From: Clostridium thermopalmarium DSM 5974
Lineage (GTDB): Bacteria > Bacillota > Clostridia > Clostridiales > Clostridiaceae
Direction: 5' to 3'
DNA length: 64,000 bases
NCBI RefSeq assembly: GCF_002995795.1
Contig: NZ_PVXN01000012.1
Location: forward strand, 62,001-126,000
Shown here one piece after another: positions 9,236 to 18,085 of this stretch. The translations under genes and the position numbers were made by a program. Every line of letters begins with the position of its first letter. Within the stretch, counting starts at the first letter, position 1. The notes beneath the pieces were generated by a model. The model ran no database searches, was not told where the DNA came from, and saw nothing but the letters and a program-made list of their open reading frames with translations.

Positions 9236-9997
9236 ATGGGAAGAAATATGCTATTAACTATATCTAAAGAATATATTAAAACTTTAGAATTTAATAATAA
9301 ATTTTTGAAAAATAAAAAAATAGATTATGAATCTATGCTTAATGAGGAAAAGATTAATGTTAATTTTAAGAATAGAAATGTATATATAATTATAGAAGGT
9401 GAGGAAATATATATTAAGTATTTAAAGTTACCAAATATAAAAAACAAGCATAGTCTAAACTCTATTATTAAAAATGAATTAATTTTTATGTATGGGAAAA
9501 AGTCAGAAAATATATTTTATACTTACACTATTTTAAATGAAGAAAATAATGAATTAGAAGTTTTGGTTTTTTGTATATATTGTGATAAATTGAGCTGTTT
9601 AGAAAAATGTATTAATGATAATAGAGTAAAAAAAATAAATTTAATACAATTTTGCTTTTTAAATTATTTTGAAAAGAGAATAGAAGAAAAAGATTATGTA
9701 TTCTTATTTAGATTTAATAATAGTTTATATATTTTAGGGGTAATGAAAAAAAGAATGATAGCTAATAGAATAATAAATGAAGTAGACTGTAATTATGACT
9801 TAATAGTAGATGGCTTAGATTATGTTTTACATAAGCTAGATCAATATAATGGAAAAGTATCGAAGATATATAGTGCTAATTTTAATGATAAAGAGTTTAT
9901 AGATTATATTAACAATCTAATGAAATATAAATATGTAGATTTGGGAAGTTTAAGTAGTAATAAAATGATAGAATATTTTACTATAACGAGGAAATAG
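9236..9997 (+). CDS. pilM: PilM-like pilus assembly protein
   Basis: The 253-residue protein has no obvious membrane segment and a weakly PilM/GspL-like pattern: an N-terminal beta segment (MLLTISKEYIKTLEF) and a repeated-strand layout such as VYIIIEGEEIYIKYLKLP. Classical PilM is about 350 residues, so this is a short, diverged version. The call rests mainly on its position before recognisable PilN- and PilO-like genes, where PilM forms the cytoplasmic ring of the alignment complex. It starts at ATG 9236, preceded by AAGGAGATAG. Confidence 0.55.
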   Translation: MGRNMLLTISKEYIKTLEFNNKFLKNKKIDYESMLNEEKINVNFKNRNVYIIIEGEEIYIKYLKLPNIKNKHSLNSIIKNELIFMYGKKSENIFYTYTILNEENNELEVLVFCIYCDKLSCLEKCINDNRVKKINLIQFCFLNYFEKRIEEKDYVFLFRFNNSLYILGVMKKRMIANRIINEVDCNYDLIVDGLDYVLHKLDQYNGKVSKIYSANFNDKEFIDYINNLMKYKYVDLGSLSSNKMIEYFTITRK

Positions 9998-9999
9998 AT

Positions 10000-10476
10000 A
10001 TGCAAGATAATAATTTTTTACCATTGTGGTATAGGAATAAAATAGAAAAGAAAAAAAGGATTAGGTTCAGAATTTGTATGTGGATAATGTCTCTTATAAT
10101 CGTAGTTGGAGGTGTGAGATTTTTTAAATACCAAAATGAATTCAAAAGTTTGATAAGTATGAATAATTTAAAAAACAATAGGAATTTAAAAAGTGAAAAT
10201 GAAATAAATGAAATTCAAACTAAGAAATATGATACCATAAATGCTTTCAATAGTTTAAAAAAATATGTGCAGAATAACATGTTTTTTGATTCATTAGAGG
10301 TAAGTGGAAAAGAAATATATGTAGAAAGTAGTTTTAATAATATAGAAACTGCCAGGGAAATGATAGAAAACATAGAAAAAGGAAAGAACTATAAAATAAA
10401 AAGTATAGACATACACAATATAAATGAGAAGAAGATTATCACTAAAATAGAGTTAGAGGTAAAAGATTATGAATAA
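10000..10476 (+). CDS. pilN: PilN-like pilus assembly protein
   Basis: The 158-residue bitopic protein has a short cytoplasmic segment containing NNFLPLWYR, a basic stretch (KIEKKKRIR), one transmembrane helix near residues 25-42 and a coiled-coil-prone periphery. The NFLPLWYR segment resembles the INLLP-type peptide by which PilN binds PilM. It starts two bases after the PilM-like stop, and PilO overlaps its end by eight bases. Confidence 0.65.
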   Translation: MQDNNFLPLWYRNKIEKKKRIRFRICMWIMSLIIVVGGVRFFKYQNEFKSLISMNNLKNNRNLKSENEINEIQTKKYDTINAFNSLKKYVQNNMFFDSLEVSGKEIYVESSFNNIETAREMIENIEKGKNYKIKSIDIHNINEKKIITKIELEVKDYE

Positions 10477-10900
10477 ATATTACAAAAATAAATATTACAA
10501 AGAAAGTTCTATATTACTTATAACTCTAATTGGGGTTATAATAACTATTATTTTAAATTTTATTATAGTAAAAAAAATTTCTTTTCAAAAGGAAAAGTTA
10601 GAGAATTTTTCTTATACAGATACTACAAAGAAAGAAGTCGGCAATATAAAATATTCTGATATAATTAAAGGTATAGAAGAAAAAGAATACATAAAAATTG
10701 AAAGAATAGTCAATAATATGGATAGTAATATAGTCAATATGAATTTGCAATTTAAAGGAACGCTAAATTTATTAAAAATTTTTATTGATGATATAAAAAA
10801 TAAAGACAATTTTTATAGTATAAGCTCTATAAAATTAAAGCATGAAAATAATAAAACTTATATTGGAGAACTAAGTATAAATTTCATAGATGGTTATTAA
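10469..10900 (+). CDS. pilO: PilO-like pilus assembly protein
   Basis: The 143-residue protein has one N-terminal transmembrane helix (about residues 14-34), a short coiled coil and a small ferredoxin-like-sized C-terminal domain, as in PilO/GspM. The assignment depends largely on operon position after the PilN-like gene. It is the last pilus gene; no PilP, secretin or peptidase follows, as expected for a single-membrane bacterium apart from the missing peptidase. Confidence 0.58.
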   Translation: MNKYYKNKYYKESSILLITLIGVIITIILNFIIVKKISFQKEKLENFSYTDTTKKEVGNIKYSDIIKGIEEKEYIKIERIVNNMDSNIVNMNLQFKGTLNLLKIFIDDIKNKDNFYSISSIKLKHENNKTYIGELSINFIDGY

Positions 10901-11241
10901 AATAATAAAAATTTATGCATAAAATAATTCTATTTGCAAATATTCGCAAGTTTTGATAAAATATCATTGGTTACAATCAGGAACTATAAAAATTAAATAT
11001 GTAAATACTGTTTTTGTTTTTTTATAAAGCATATAATTTATATATTTAGTTTGATATAAGAAAAAACTCTAAAAGCAATTAATCCATATTTAAAATATAT
11101 AAGTCATGTTTTATGATATGTTATAAAGTAGAACATAGAGTAATAATGCTCTTATATATTTTAAATGATATAGAATTGGTGTTAATATATGTTTTAGAGT
11201 TATAATAAAAATTATTACAATTAATTAGTGGAGGGATCATA
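10901..11241. other. Intergenic region between the pilus operon and efp
   Basis: This 341-base AT-rich stretch contains no convincing ORF, strong terminator or riboswitch. Several TATAAT-like hexamers are present (for example TTATAATA about 40 bases before efp), but none has a clear -35 partner. It presumably carries the efp promoter and the end of the pilus transcript. Confidence 0.5.
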
Positions 11242-11799
11242 ATGATTTCAGCTGGAGATTTAAGAAAAGGAACTACTTTTGAATTAGATGGACAAGTTTA
11301 TAGTGTAGTTGATTTTTTACATGTTAAGCCAGGTAAGGGAGCTGCATTCGTAAGAACAAAACTTAAAAATGTTAAAACAGGTGCGGTTACAGAAACAACT
11401 TTTAACCCAACTGCTAAATTCCAAGAAGCAGTTATTGAAAGAAAAGAAATGCAATACTTATATAGTGATGGAGAACTTTATTATTTTATGGATCAAGAAA
11501 CTTTTGATCAAATTCCTTTAAACTATAGTCAAGTAGAAGACGCTATTAAGTATTTAAAAGAGAATATGTTTGCGATAATTAAATTTTATAAAGGAGAGGC
11601 TTTCTCTGTTGAAGCTCCTAACTTTGTAGAATTGCAAGTGGTTGAATGTGAACCAGGAGTTAGAGGAAACACCACATCAAATGTAATGAAACCAGCAAAA
11701 TTAGAAACTGGAGCAGTAGTTCAGGTTCCGCTATTTGTAAATGAAGGAGAGACTATAAGAGTAGATACTAGAACTGGAGAATATATGGAGAGAGTGTAA
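11242..11799 (+). CDS. efp: Translation elongation factor P
   Basis: EF-P binds between the P and E sites of the ribosome and rescues stalling at polyproline. The 185 residues form three beta-barrel domains. The domain I loop has KPGKGAAF with Lys32 at the position modified in many bacteria, and the C-terminus carries [24 protein letters not shown] precedes ATG 11242. No YmfI-type or EpmA-type modification gene is visible in the window, so the modification state is unknown. Confidence 0.97.
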   Translation: MISAGDLRKGTTFELDGQVYSVVDFLHVKPGKGAAFVRTKLKNVKTGAVTETTFNPTAKFQEAVIERKEMQYLYSDGELYYFMDQETFDQIPLNYSQVEDAIKYLKENMFAIIKFYKGEAFSVEAPNFVELQVVECEPGVRGNTTSNVMKPAKLETGAVVQVPLFVNEGETIRVDTRTGEYMERV

Positions 11800-11820
11800 C
11801 TACTCTAAGGGAGTGGTAAA

Positions 11821-12195
11821 ATGAGTTCTCTTATATCAAGATTGTCTTCTTTAAAAGAGGAAATTAAAGATATAGAATCTAAGGGCAATTTTAAAGAGTA
11901 TAAAATCTTGTCTGACATGAGTGATATTCTAATGGATATTGCTGTGAAAATAGATAAAACAGAGGATAGTATAAGTGAAATTAATGAGTATGTAACTGTT
12001 CTTGATGAAAATTTAGGTAATATAGAAGAAGAAATATATGGATTTGAAGAGGAAGAAGAAGAGTTTAATAGCTATGATTATGTAGATATAGAATGCAACA
12101 AATGTCATGAAATTTTAGCTGTTGAAAAAGAATTTTTAAATGAAGAAGATGAATTAAAATGTCCTAACTGTCATAATCTCATATATTTAAAATAA
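11821..12195 (+). CDS. Conserved clostridial protein with coiled coil and C-terminal zinc ribbon (CD1247-like)
   Basis: The 124-residue protein has an N-terminal helical/coiled-coil half (about residues 1-70), an extremely acidic linker (EEEEEFNSYDY) and a C-terminal zinc ribbon with CNKC near residue 98 and CPNC near residue 117. It sits between efp and spoIIIAA, matching a protein often found there in clostridia and named after C. difficile CD1247. The function is unknown; a regulatory or adaptor role is only a guess. Confidence 0.65.
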   Translation: MSSLISRLSSLKEEIKDIESKGNFKEYKILSDMSDILMDIAVKIDKTEDSISEINEYVTVLDENLGNIEEEIYGFEEEEEEFNSYDYVDIECNKCHEILAVEKEFLNEEDELKCPNCHNLIYLK

Positions 12196-12212
12196 TAAAA
12201 AAACTATTTAAT

Positions 12213-12266
12213 AAAAAAGCATATATGTTTGCAAATTAAATATTGCGAACATATATGCTTTTTTTA
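12213..12266 (+). terminator. Strong intrinsic terminator before spoIIIAA
   Basis: AAAAAAGCATATATGTTTGCAA pairs almost perfectly with TTGCGAACATATATGCTTTTTTT around an eight-base loop. Confidence 0.9.
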
Positions 12267-12391
12267 TTTAAGAAATTTATCTTAAAAATAGTCGAATAAA
12301 CCTAAATGCATTTGTATTTTAATTTTTTATTAAATGGAATAATTATATAACCATAGAAATAAAAATTTAATAAGAAAGGAGGATGAAAGTT

Positions 12392-13315
12392 ATGAACACT
12401 AAGGATGTATTTTATATTTTACCCCAATCTATAAAGAACATCATTGAAAAGATAAAAGAACTGGAAAAACTTCAGGAGATAAGAATAAAAATAAATAAAC
12501 CTATATTAATCTATGCTGACAATAAGGAAATTGTAACTAATTATATAGTTACAAAAGAAGAATTAAAAACAATCATACAAAGAATTAGTAATTATTCAAT
12601 TTATGCTTTTGAAGAAGAGATAAAGCAAGGATATATTACTATAAAAGGTGGTCATAGGGTTGGGCTATGTGGCTCATGTGTTATTGATAACAATAAAATT
12701 AGAACTATAAAAAACATAGCTTCTCTAAACATAAGAATATGCAGAGAGATTGCAGGATGTTCAAAACAAGTGATGCCATACATAATTGAAGATAATAGAA
12801 TTCTAAATACTATATTGATATCTCCTCCTAAATGCGGGAAAACTACTTTATTAAGAGATATAAGTAAAAATATATCAAATGGAATGAAAGTAGCAAATTT
12901 GAGCTTTGTTGGTAAAAAGGTATGCATAATAGATGAAAGAAGTGAAATAGGAGGATGTTATAACGGAATACCCCAAATGGATGTAGGCTTAAGGACAGAC
13001 ATTCTTGATAATTGCCTAAAAAGTGAAGGAATTATGATGGCTATAAGAAGTATGGCTCCTGAGGTTATTGTATGTGATGAGATAGGAACGGATAAAGACA
13101 TGGAAAGTGTGCTAATGGCTATGAATTCTGGAGTAAATTTAATTACAACTATCCATGGTGCAGGAGTAGAAGATTTATATAAAAGGCCAGTATTTAAAGA
13201 AATATTAGAAAATCAAGTATTTCAAAGAGCTATAGTACTAAGTGGCTTAGGTGGCGTTGGTACAATTGAGTATATATATGACTTTAGCAAAAAAGAAAAA
13301 CTATGGAGGAGATAA
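12392..13315 (+). CDS. spoIIIAA: Stage III sporulation ATPase SpoIIIAA
   Basis: SpoIIIAA is the secretion-type ATPase proposed to power the SpoIIIA-SpoIIQ channel between mother cell and forespore. Walker A SPPKCGKTTLL lies near residues 147-157, Walker B IVCDEIGTDKDM near 230, and TTIHG follows. An ATG at 12383 lies in frame but abuts the AAAGGAGG site, so ATG 12392, nine bases downstream of it, is the realistic start. It is the first of eight genes in canonical order. A TAGTCGAAT element about 110 bases upstream resembles a 0A box with one mismatch. Confidence 0.95.
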   Translation: MNTKDVFYILPQSIKNIIEKIKELEKLQEIRIKINKPILIYADNKEIVTNYIVTKEELKTIIQRISNYSIYAFEEEIKQGYITIKGGHRVGLCGSCVIDNNKIRTIKNIASLNIRICREIAGCSKQVMPYIIEDNRILNTILISPPKCGKTTLLRDISKNISNGMKVANLSFVGKKVCIIDERSEIGGCYNGIPQMDVGLRTDILDNCLKSEGIMMAIRSMAPEVIVCDEIGTDKDMESVLMAMNSGVNLITTIHGAGVEDLYKRPVFKEILENQVFQRAIVLSGLGGVGTIEYIYDFSKKEKLWRR

Positions 13316-13316
13316 T

Positions 13317-13841
13317 ATGCTGTATTTAAAGATAGTTGGATGTACTTTGATTTTAATATGTTCTTCACTTATAGGTTTTTTATATGGTGAAAGTCTAAAA
13401 AAACGGGTTTTTCAATTAAAAGAAATTGAACAAGCGTTATTGGAACTTAAAAGCAAGATAGTTTATACAAACGAATCTCTTCCAAAAGCTTTTCAAGATA
13501 TAGGATATAAATGCAATAAGCCAATAGGAGATATATTTGTAGAAGTTTCTAACCTATTGTATAACAATGAGGTAGATAGTGTAAATGAAGGATTTAAAAG
13601 AATGTTCAAGCAAAATAGAGATAAGTTAAATTTGAAACAATCTGATATTGATATAATGTTAAACCTATCAAAATCTTTGGGAGAATCAGATGTAGAGGGA
13701 CAAAAAAGTATATTATTATTGACCTTGGAAAATGTAAAAAAACAAGTTTATGATGCAGAAATTGAAATGAATAAAAATATTAAAATGTATAGATATCTCG
13801 GATTTTCCTTCGGGGCTATACTTACAATTATGATTATATAA
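13317..13841 (+). CDS. spoIIIAB: Stage III sporulation protein AB
   Basis: The 174-residue product has an N-terminal membrane helix (MLYLKIVGCTLILICSSLIGF), a GspF-like helical cytoplasmic part and a C-terminal membrane helix. SpoIIIAB is thought to serve as platform protein of the channel, comparable to PilC/GspF. ATG 13317 is selected because TGGAGGAGATA immediately precedes it, although the frame opens at 13251 inside spoIIIAA. It lies one base after the spoIIIAA stop. Confidence 0.94.
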   Translation: MLYLKIVGCTLILICSSLIGFLYGESLKKRVFQLKEIEQALLELKSKIVYTNESLPKAFQDIGYKCNKPIGDIFVEVSNLLYNNEVDSVNEGFKRMFKQNRDKLNLKQSDIDIMLNLSKSLGESDVEGQKSILLLTLENVKKQVYDAEIEMNKNIKMYRYLGFSFGAILTIMII

Positions 13842-13853
13842 GGGGGGATAAGA

Positions 13854-14051
13854 ATGTTAGATGTGAGTTTAATTTTCAAAATAGCTGCTGTTAGTATATT
13901 GATTATTATTCTTGATAAAATTTTAGAGACTACTGGAAAAAAGGATTATGCCATAATAGCAAATTTGGCTGGAATAATTATTGTGCTAATGATGGTAATA
14001 AATCTTATAAATAAGTTATTTAGTACAGTAAGAACTATGTTCCAGTTTTAG
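13854..14051 (+). CDS. spoIIIAC: Stage III sporulation protein AC
   Basis: The product is a 65-residue protein with two membrane helices, the standard length for SpoIIIAC. It is the small hydrophobic component of the SpoIIIA complex in the mother-cell membrane around the forespore. AAGGGGGGATAAG precedes ATG 13854. The conserved central LDKILETTGKKDYA lies between the helices. Confidence 0.94.
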   Translation: MLDVSLIFKIAAVSILIIILDKILETTGKKDYAIIANLAGIIIVLMMVINLINKLFSTVRTMFQF

Positions 14052-14060
14052 GAGGAATGT

Positions 14061-14444
14061 ATGGAAGTAGTAAAAGTAGTTGCATTTGCATTTGTTACAC
14101 TATTTGTAGTGTTGGTATTTAAAAATAGAAGAAATGATCTAGCTATACATATTAGTATAGCAGCTGGGATATTAATTTTTCTATTTATGCTCGACAAGAT
14201 TACTGCTGTATTACAATTACTTCAGCAGCTTGCATTAAAAGCAAACATAGATTTTGTATATTTAAATATAGTATTTAAAATACTTGGAATTGCATATCTG
14301 GCATCCTTTTGCAGTGAAATATGTAAGGATGCAGGAGAAAATACGTTAGCATCTAAGGTGGAATTTGCTGGAAAAATATTGATTTTAGTATTGGCAATTC
14401 CCATCTTAATGGCAGTATTACAATCTATAATAAAAATTATGTAA
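14061..14444 (+). CDS. spoIIIAD: Stage III sporulation protein AD
   Basis: The 127-residue, four-helix membrane protein is homologous in layout to SpoIIIAC. It has the family features NRRNDLAIHISIAAG and FCSEICKDAGENTLASKVEFAGK, the latter near residues 81-103. It follows spoIIIAC by nine bases with GGAGGAATGT before the start. Confidence 0.95.
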   Translation: MEVVKVVAFAFVTLFVVLVFKNRRNDLAIHISIAAGILIFLFMLDKITAVLQLLQQLALKANIDFVYLNIVFKILGIAYLASFCSEICKDAGENTLASKVEFAGKILILVLAIPILMAVLQSIIKIM

Positions 14445-14465
14445 AAAAGACATAGGAGTAAAATT

Positions 14466-15617
14466 ATGAAAAGATTAATAATTATATTGATACTGTTTTT
14501 GCTAATTCCTCTCAATGTACAAGCCTTTGAATCAGCACCAATGATGAAACAAGAAGAGATTCAGCAAGTTGAACAATTATATAATTATATGACAAATATG
14601 AAAACAAAATATGAAATTTTAAATGACATAGACATAAAAGCATACGTTAAAGATTATATGAAAAATGGAGATGGTAAACTTTCTACTAAAAAAATTTTTA
14701 AAGCATTAATGAGTTATGGATTTAGAGAAGTGATAGCATGCGGAAAACTTATGTATATGATAATAATAATATGCATTATTTGTGCTCTTATAAATAATCT
14801 TGAGAATGCTTTTAGTAATGGAAATTTATCAAATATAGCATATTTTGCATGTTATTCGCTGCTTATAATATTGATATCTAGAACATTCTATATAGGTGTA
14901 TCTATTGTAAGAGAAGCAATAAAAGATATGACTGACTTTATGGCGGCTTTGATGCCTGTTTTACTAATATTATTAGCTAGTGTTGGAGGATTTTCACAAG
15001 CAGCTGTTATGGATCCTATAATAATTGGAGTCATAAATATAAGTGCTAGGATATTTGTGAATTTAATAATACCTATTATTGGATTATCTTTTGTAATACA
15101 ATTTGTAAATAATATATCTCAAGAATATAAAGTAGACAATCTATCAAAACTATTAAATAAATCTGCCCTTTGGATACAAGGTATTATAATGACTATTTTT
15201 ATAGGAACTGTAACTATAAGAAGTATGGCTACAGCTACGATAGATGCCGTAACAGAGAAAACTGCAAAGTTTGCAGTAGATAGTTTTATACCAATAGTAG
15301 GTAAAAGTCTTTCAGATGCAATTTCCACTGTAGCAGGGTATTCTTTACTTTTAAAAAATGCATTAAGTAGTATAGGATTAATTATTTTGATAGCAATACT
15401 GATATTTCCAGTAATCAAAATTGTAGTTATGGCATTTATATATAAATTGACTGCGGCACTTATAGAACCCATCAGCGATAGCAGATTAGTTAAGTGTATA
15501 GCTTCAGCAGGGGATTCCCTTATACTTATAAATTCATGCCTCATAAGCGTTTCAGTAATGTTTTTTATAATTATATCAATAATTGCATCAGCAGGCAGAA
15601 GTATTTTAGGAGGATAA
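14466..15617 (+). CDS. spoIIIAE: Stage III sporulation protein AE
   Basis: This large polytopic component of the SpoIIIA complex has 383 residues. A signal-like N-terminus (residues 1-20) is followed by a soluble part of about 75 residues, then seven or more hydrophobic segments. Family blocks include DFMAALMPVLLILLASVGG and the C-terminal AALIEPISDSRLVKCIASAGDSL. It is needed for forespore gene expression after engulfment in studied endospore formers. Confidence 0.95.
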   Translation: MKRLIIILILFLLIPLNVQAFESAPMMKQEEIQQVEQLYNYMTNMKTKYEILNDIDIKAYVKDYMKNGDGKLSTKKIFKALMSYGFREVIACGKLMYMIIIICIICALINNLENAFSNGNLSNIAYFACYSLLIILISRTFYIGVSIVREAIKDMTDFMAALMPVLLILLASVGGFSQAAVMDPIIIGVINISARIFVNLIIPIIGLSFVIQFVNNISQEYKVDNLSKLLNKSALWIQGIIMTIFIGTVTIRSMATATIDAVTEKTAKFAVDSFIPIVGKSLSDAISTVAGYSLLLKNALSSIGLIILIAILIFPVIKIVVMAFIYKLTAALIEPISDSRLVKCIASAGDSLILINSCLISVSVMFFIIISIIASAGRSILGG

Positions 15618-15629
15618 AGGAGGAAAGAT

Positions 15630-16214
15630 ATGATAGATGCTCTTAGAGGATGGGTTATGAATGTTTGTACTGCTATATTTTTTATAACAGCAGTAGAAAT
15701 AATACTCCCGAGTAACTCTATGAAAAAGTATACTAAGTTTGTTTTAGGATTAATTCTAATAACTGTATTGATTAATCCTATAATAAAAATATTTAATAGT
15801 GATTTTAATATAGATAATTACATAGACGCGGCATCTCAATATTTTGATAGCAGAAAATATCAGGAAAACTATGAAAAATATAAGAAAAATAGTATTGATA
15901 ATACAACAGAAGTTTTTGCAAGTAATTTGGAAAGCATATGTATTCAGAAATTAAAAGAAAAATATCCTAAAGATGATTATAAAGTAGGTGTAGAAGTTAA
16001 ATATGATGATAAAAAAGAAGAATTTATAATAAATGAAATAAAAGTTGGGGTTAATGAAGGAAAAGTAAAAAAGATAGAAAAGGTAAATGTAGGAAATAGT
16101 AAAGAAGTAAATGGTCAAGAAACAATTGATAATAAAAAAAGCAACAGTATTACGGAATATCTTAGCGAAATCACTAGCATACCTAAAGAAAAAATTAAAG
16201 TTTATAAATTATAG
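15630..16214 (+). CDS. spoIIIAF: Stage III sporulation protein AF
   Basis: The 194-residue protein has two N-terminal transmembrane helices (about residues 12-55, separated by SNSMKKYTKFV) and a C-terminal soluble domain that ends ITSIPKEKIKVYKL. Length and architecture match SpoIIIAF, whose soluble domain faces the intermembrane space. The middle is unusually Lys/Glu/Asn-rich. Confidence 0.92.
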   Translation: MIDALRGWVMNVCTAIFFITAVEIILPSNSMKKYTKFVLGLILITVLINPIIKIFNSDFNIDNYIDAASQYFDSRKYQENYEKYKKNSIDNTTEVFASNLESICIQKLKEKYPKDDYKVGVEVKYDDKKEEFIINEIKVGVNEGKVKKIEKVNVGNSKEVNGQETIDNKKSNSITEYLSEITSIPKEKIKVYKL

Positions 16215-16257
16215 TTAAAGAAGTTAATATAATTTAAGTAAAAGAGAGGGTGAGCTT

Positions 16258-16893
16258 ATGGATTTTAAAAAGATATTTAATTCAGAAAAATTAAAAAGTA
16301 AGGTGAAGGAGAAAAATGAGAAAAGTTATATTACTAATTTAGTTATACTGCTTTTAATAGGAGTTTTACTAGCTATGATCAGTAATACTTTTAAGACTAA
16401 GAGTGTTGCTACAGCTAATAACAATTCTGAAAATATGAAAAATATAGAAGAAAATGCATCAACCATAAAAAATCAGAAGGAAGATGAAGTAATTGCTAGT
16501 GAAGAAGCAGAACTGGAAAGAAAATTGAAGGACACACTGGAAAATATTCAAGGAGTGGGAAAGGTGAAAGTAATGATTTACTTTAAAGGGGGTGAAGAGC
16601 AGATACCGGCAATAAACATAAATGATTCTACTAGCTTAACTGAAGAAAAAGATACAGATGGAGGAACAAGGAAGATTACACAAAAGAACGATGGAAGAAC
16701 TATTGTTATGATGAATACTGATAATGGAACAGAGCCTTTTGTAGTAAAAAAATATAAGCCAGAGGTTACAGGAGTTTGTGTAGTAGCTGAAGGAGCAGAA
16801 AACAATTTAATAAAGCTACAAATCCATAAAGCTGTTATAAATTTATTTGGATTAAAAGAAAATCAAGTAAACGTGTACTCTATGAAAAAATAA
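16258..16893 (+). CDS. spoIIIAG: Stage III sporulation protein AG
   Basis: SpoIIIAG builds a large ring in the space between mother cell and forespore, with a fold related to secretion-ring proteins. The 211-residue protein has one membrane helix near residues 24-42, an acidic linker and a ring-building domain from about residue 80 (LEKIQGVGKVKVMIYF-like block). Its C-terminus IHKAVINLFGLKENQVNVYSMKK is typical of the family. GAGAGGGTGAGC precedes ATG 16258. Confidence 0.94.
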   Translation: MDFKKIFNSEKLKSKVKEKNEKSYITNLVILLLIGVLLAMISNTFKTKSVATANNNSENMKNIEENASTIKNQKEDEVIASEEAELERKLKDTLENIQGVGKVKVMIYFKGGEEQIPAININDSTSLTEEKDTDGGTRKITQKNDGRTIVMMNTDNGTEPFVVKKYKPEVTGVCVVAEGAENNLIKLQIHKAVINLFGLKENQVNVYSMKK

Positions 16894-16969
16894 CATATAT
16901 TTAAGGTCAAAAGCATATAAATTTTTAAGAAAGAGAAAATAAAAATAATCACGATTAGGAGGTATTTAA

Positions 16970-17482
16970 ATGAATAAGAAACAAGGAGTTATTATTGTTG
17001 TCCTATTAGCACTTATTGTATGTGCTGGTGTGTTAGCTACAAAATTAAATGCAGATTTAGATTATGTAGCAGGAAACGACATAACTAACGGAAAGGACGC
17101 TATTTCATTTAATGATGCGAGCAAAAATACAAGTGGTTCAAATTATTTTGAAGAAGCTCAAATTATAAGAGATAATAACGCAGCTCAGGCATTACAAAAT
17201 CTAAAAGCATTAATAGATGATGAACATACATCAAAAGAGGATAGAGCTGAGTTATCTAAAAAATATACTAATTTAGCTTTAGCAACTACTAATCAATCAC
17301 AAATAGAAACTATTTTAAAGAGCAAAGGCTATGAAGATGTATTATGCTATGTTCAAGATAATAAAGTTACAGTGATTATAAAATCATCTAAAAAACTAAG
17401 TGAAAGTCAACAGAAACAGATCCAAGATGTAGTTATGGATGTTACTCAAATACGAGATGTAGAAATTCAATTAAAAGAATAA
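16970..17482 (+). CDS. spoIIIAH: Stage III sporulation protein AH
   Basis: SpoIIIAH spans the mother-cell membrane and, in Bacillus, contacts forespore SpoIIQ to build the channel. Here a 170-residue protein has a single N-terminal helix (GVIIVVLLALIVCAGVLA) and a C-terminal YscJ/FliF-like domain containing LKSKGYEDVLCYVQDNKVTVII. It closes the spoIIIA operon. No spoIIQ gene is in the window, which is common because clostridia often use other partners. Confidence 0.94.
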   Translation: MNKKQGVIIVVLLALIVCAGVLATKLNADLDYVAGNDITNGKDAISFNDASKNTSGSNYFEEAQIIRDNNAAQALQNLKALIDDEHTSKEDRAELSKKYTNLALATTNQSQIETILKSKGYEDVLCYVQDNKVTVIIKSSKKLSESQQKQIQDVVMDVTQIRDVEIQLKE

Positions 17483-17488
17483 TTATAT

Positions 17489-17517
17489 TTGTAAAAACAT
17501 GCTATGTTTGATATAAT
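17489..17517 (+). promoter_or_regulatory. Sigma-A-type promoter for the Asp23/Gls24 gene
   Basis: TTGTAA and a perfect TATAAT are separated by 17 bases, 50 bases before the gene start. Confidence 0.65.
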
Positions 17518-17567
17518 AACTTTAAGAATAATTTGTTTTGAAGTAATCAAAACAAGGGGGTACATAA

Positions 17568-17960
17568 ATGGACGAAAATTTAAATAAGGAAATGGAAGCA
17601 GGTATCGTAAAGATATCGGATGAAGTAGTAGAAGTTATTGCAGGGCTAGCTGCTTCAGAAATAGATGGAATTGAAGGAATGAGCACTACATTGGTTGGAG
17701 GCATAACTCAAATTCTTAGTGGCAAGAAAAATGTCTCTAAGGGAATTAAAGTAAATGTAGGAGAAGACAGTGCTACGATAGATTTGTATGTAGTAGTTAA
17801 GTATGGTATTAAGATTGGTGATGTAGCTAGAAAGGTTCAAGAAAATGTTAAAAAGTCAGTAGAACTTATGACAGGATTAAATGTAACAGCAGTTAATGTT
17901 TATATTCAAAATGTGGTACTTCCTAAAGCGGAAGAAAAGATTAAAGAAAATGAAGATTAA
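17568..17960 (+). CDS. Asp23/Gls24-family protein
   Basis: The 130-residue protein is a small alkaline-shock/Gls24-type protein, with the characteristic GIVKISDEVVEVIAGLAASEIDGIEG N-terminus and GLNVTAVNVYIQNV C-terminus. Members associate with the membrane and cell-envelope stress, or accompany fatty-acid and nusB loci (YqhY-like). Its place immediately upstream of nusB matches B. subtilis yqhY. AAGGGGGTA precedes ATG 17568. Confidence 0.88.
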   Translation: MDENLNKEMEAGIVKISDEVVEVIAGLAASEIDGIEGMSTTLVGGITQILSGKKNVSKGIKVNVGEDSATIDLYVVVKYGIKIGDVARKVQENVKKSVELMTGLNVTAVNVYIQNVVLPKAEEKIKENED

Positions 17961-17964
17961 TTTT

Positions 17965-17992
17965 ACACCCTCTGAAATCAGAGGGTGTTTCC
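17965..17992 (+). terminator. GC-richer hairpin after the Asp23/Gls24 gene
   Basis: ACACCCTCTGA and TCAGAGGGTGT form a perfect 11-bp stem with an AA loop. The T tract after it is short, so it may be a partial terminator. Confidence 0.65.
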
Positions 17993-18085
17993 ATGTTTAA
18001 ATATGCATAAGAATAAATAAGTTGATAATAATTAAAATAAGGTTTATTTTTTATATAGTAATTACATAAATTATAGGAGGAAAAT

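Noticed and set aside
10901-11241. Possible riboswitch or c-di-GMP aptamer near the pilus operon and efp
   Set aside because: No conserved aptamer core or stable hairpin series is visible, and the pilus operon has only about 130 bases before it.
12286-12299. 0A box upstream of spoIIIAA (TAGTCGAAT)
   Set aside because: It has one mismatch from TGTCGAA and no good sigma-H -35 partner, so it is recorded only in the spoIIIAA entry rather than called.
15119-15544. 141-codon minus-strand frame opposite spoIIIAE
   Set aside because: It is a shadow of the well-supported membrane-protein gene; its sequence mirrors the hydrophobic codons of SpoIIIAE.
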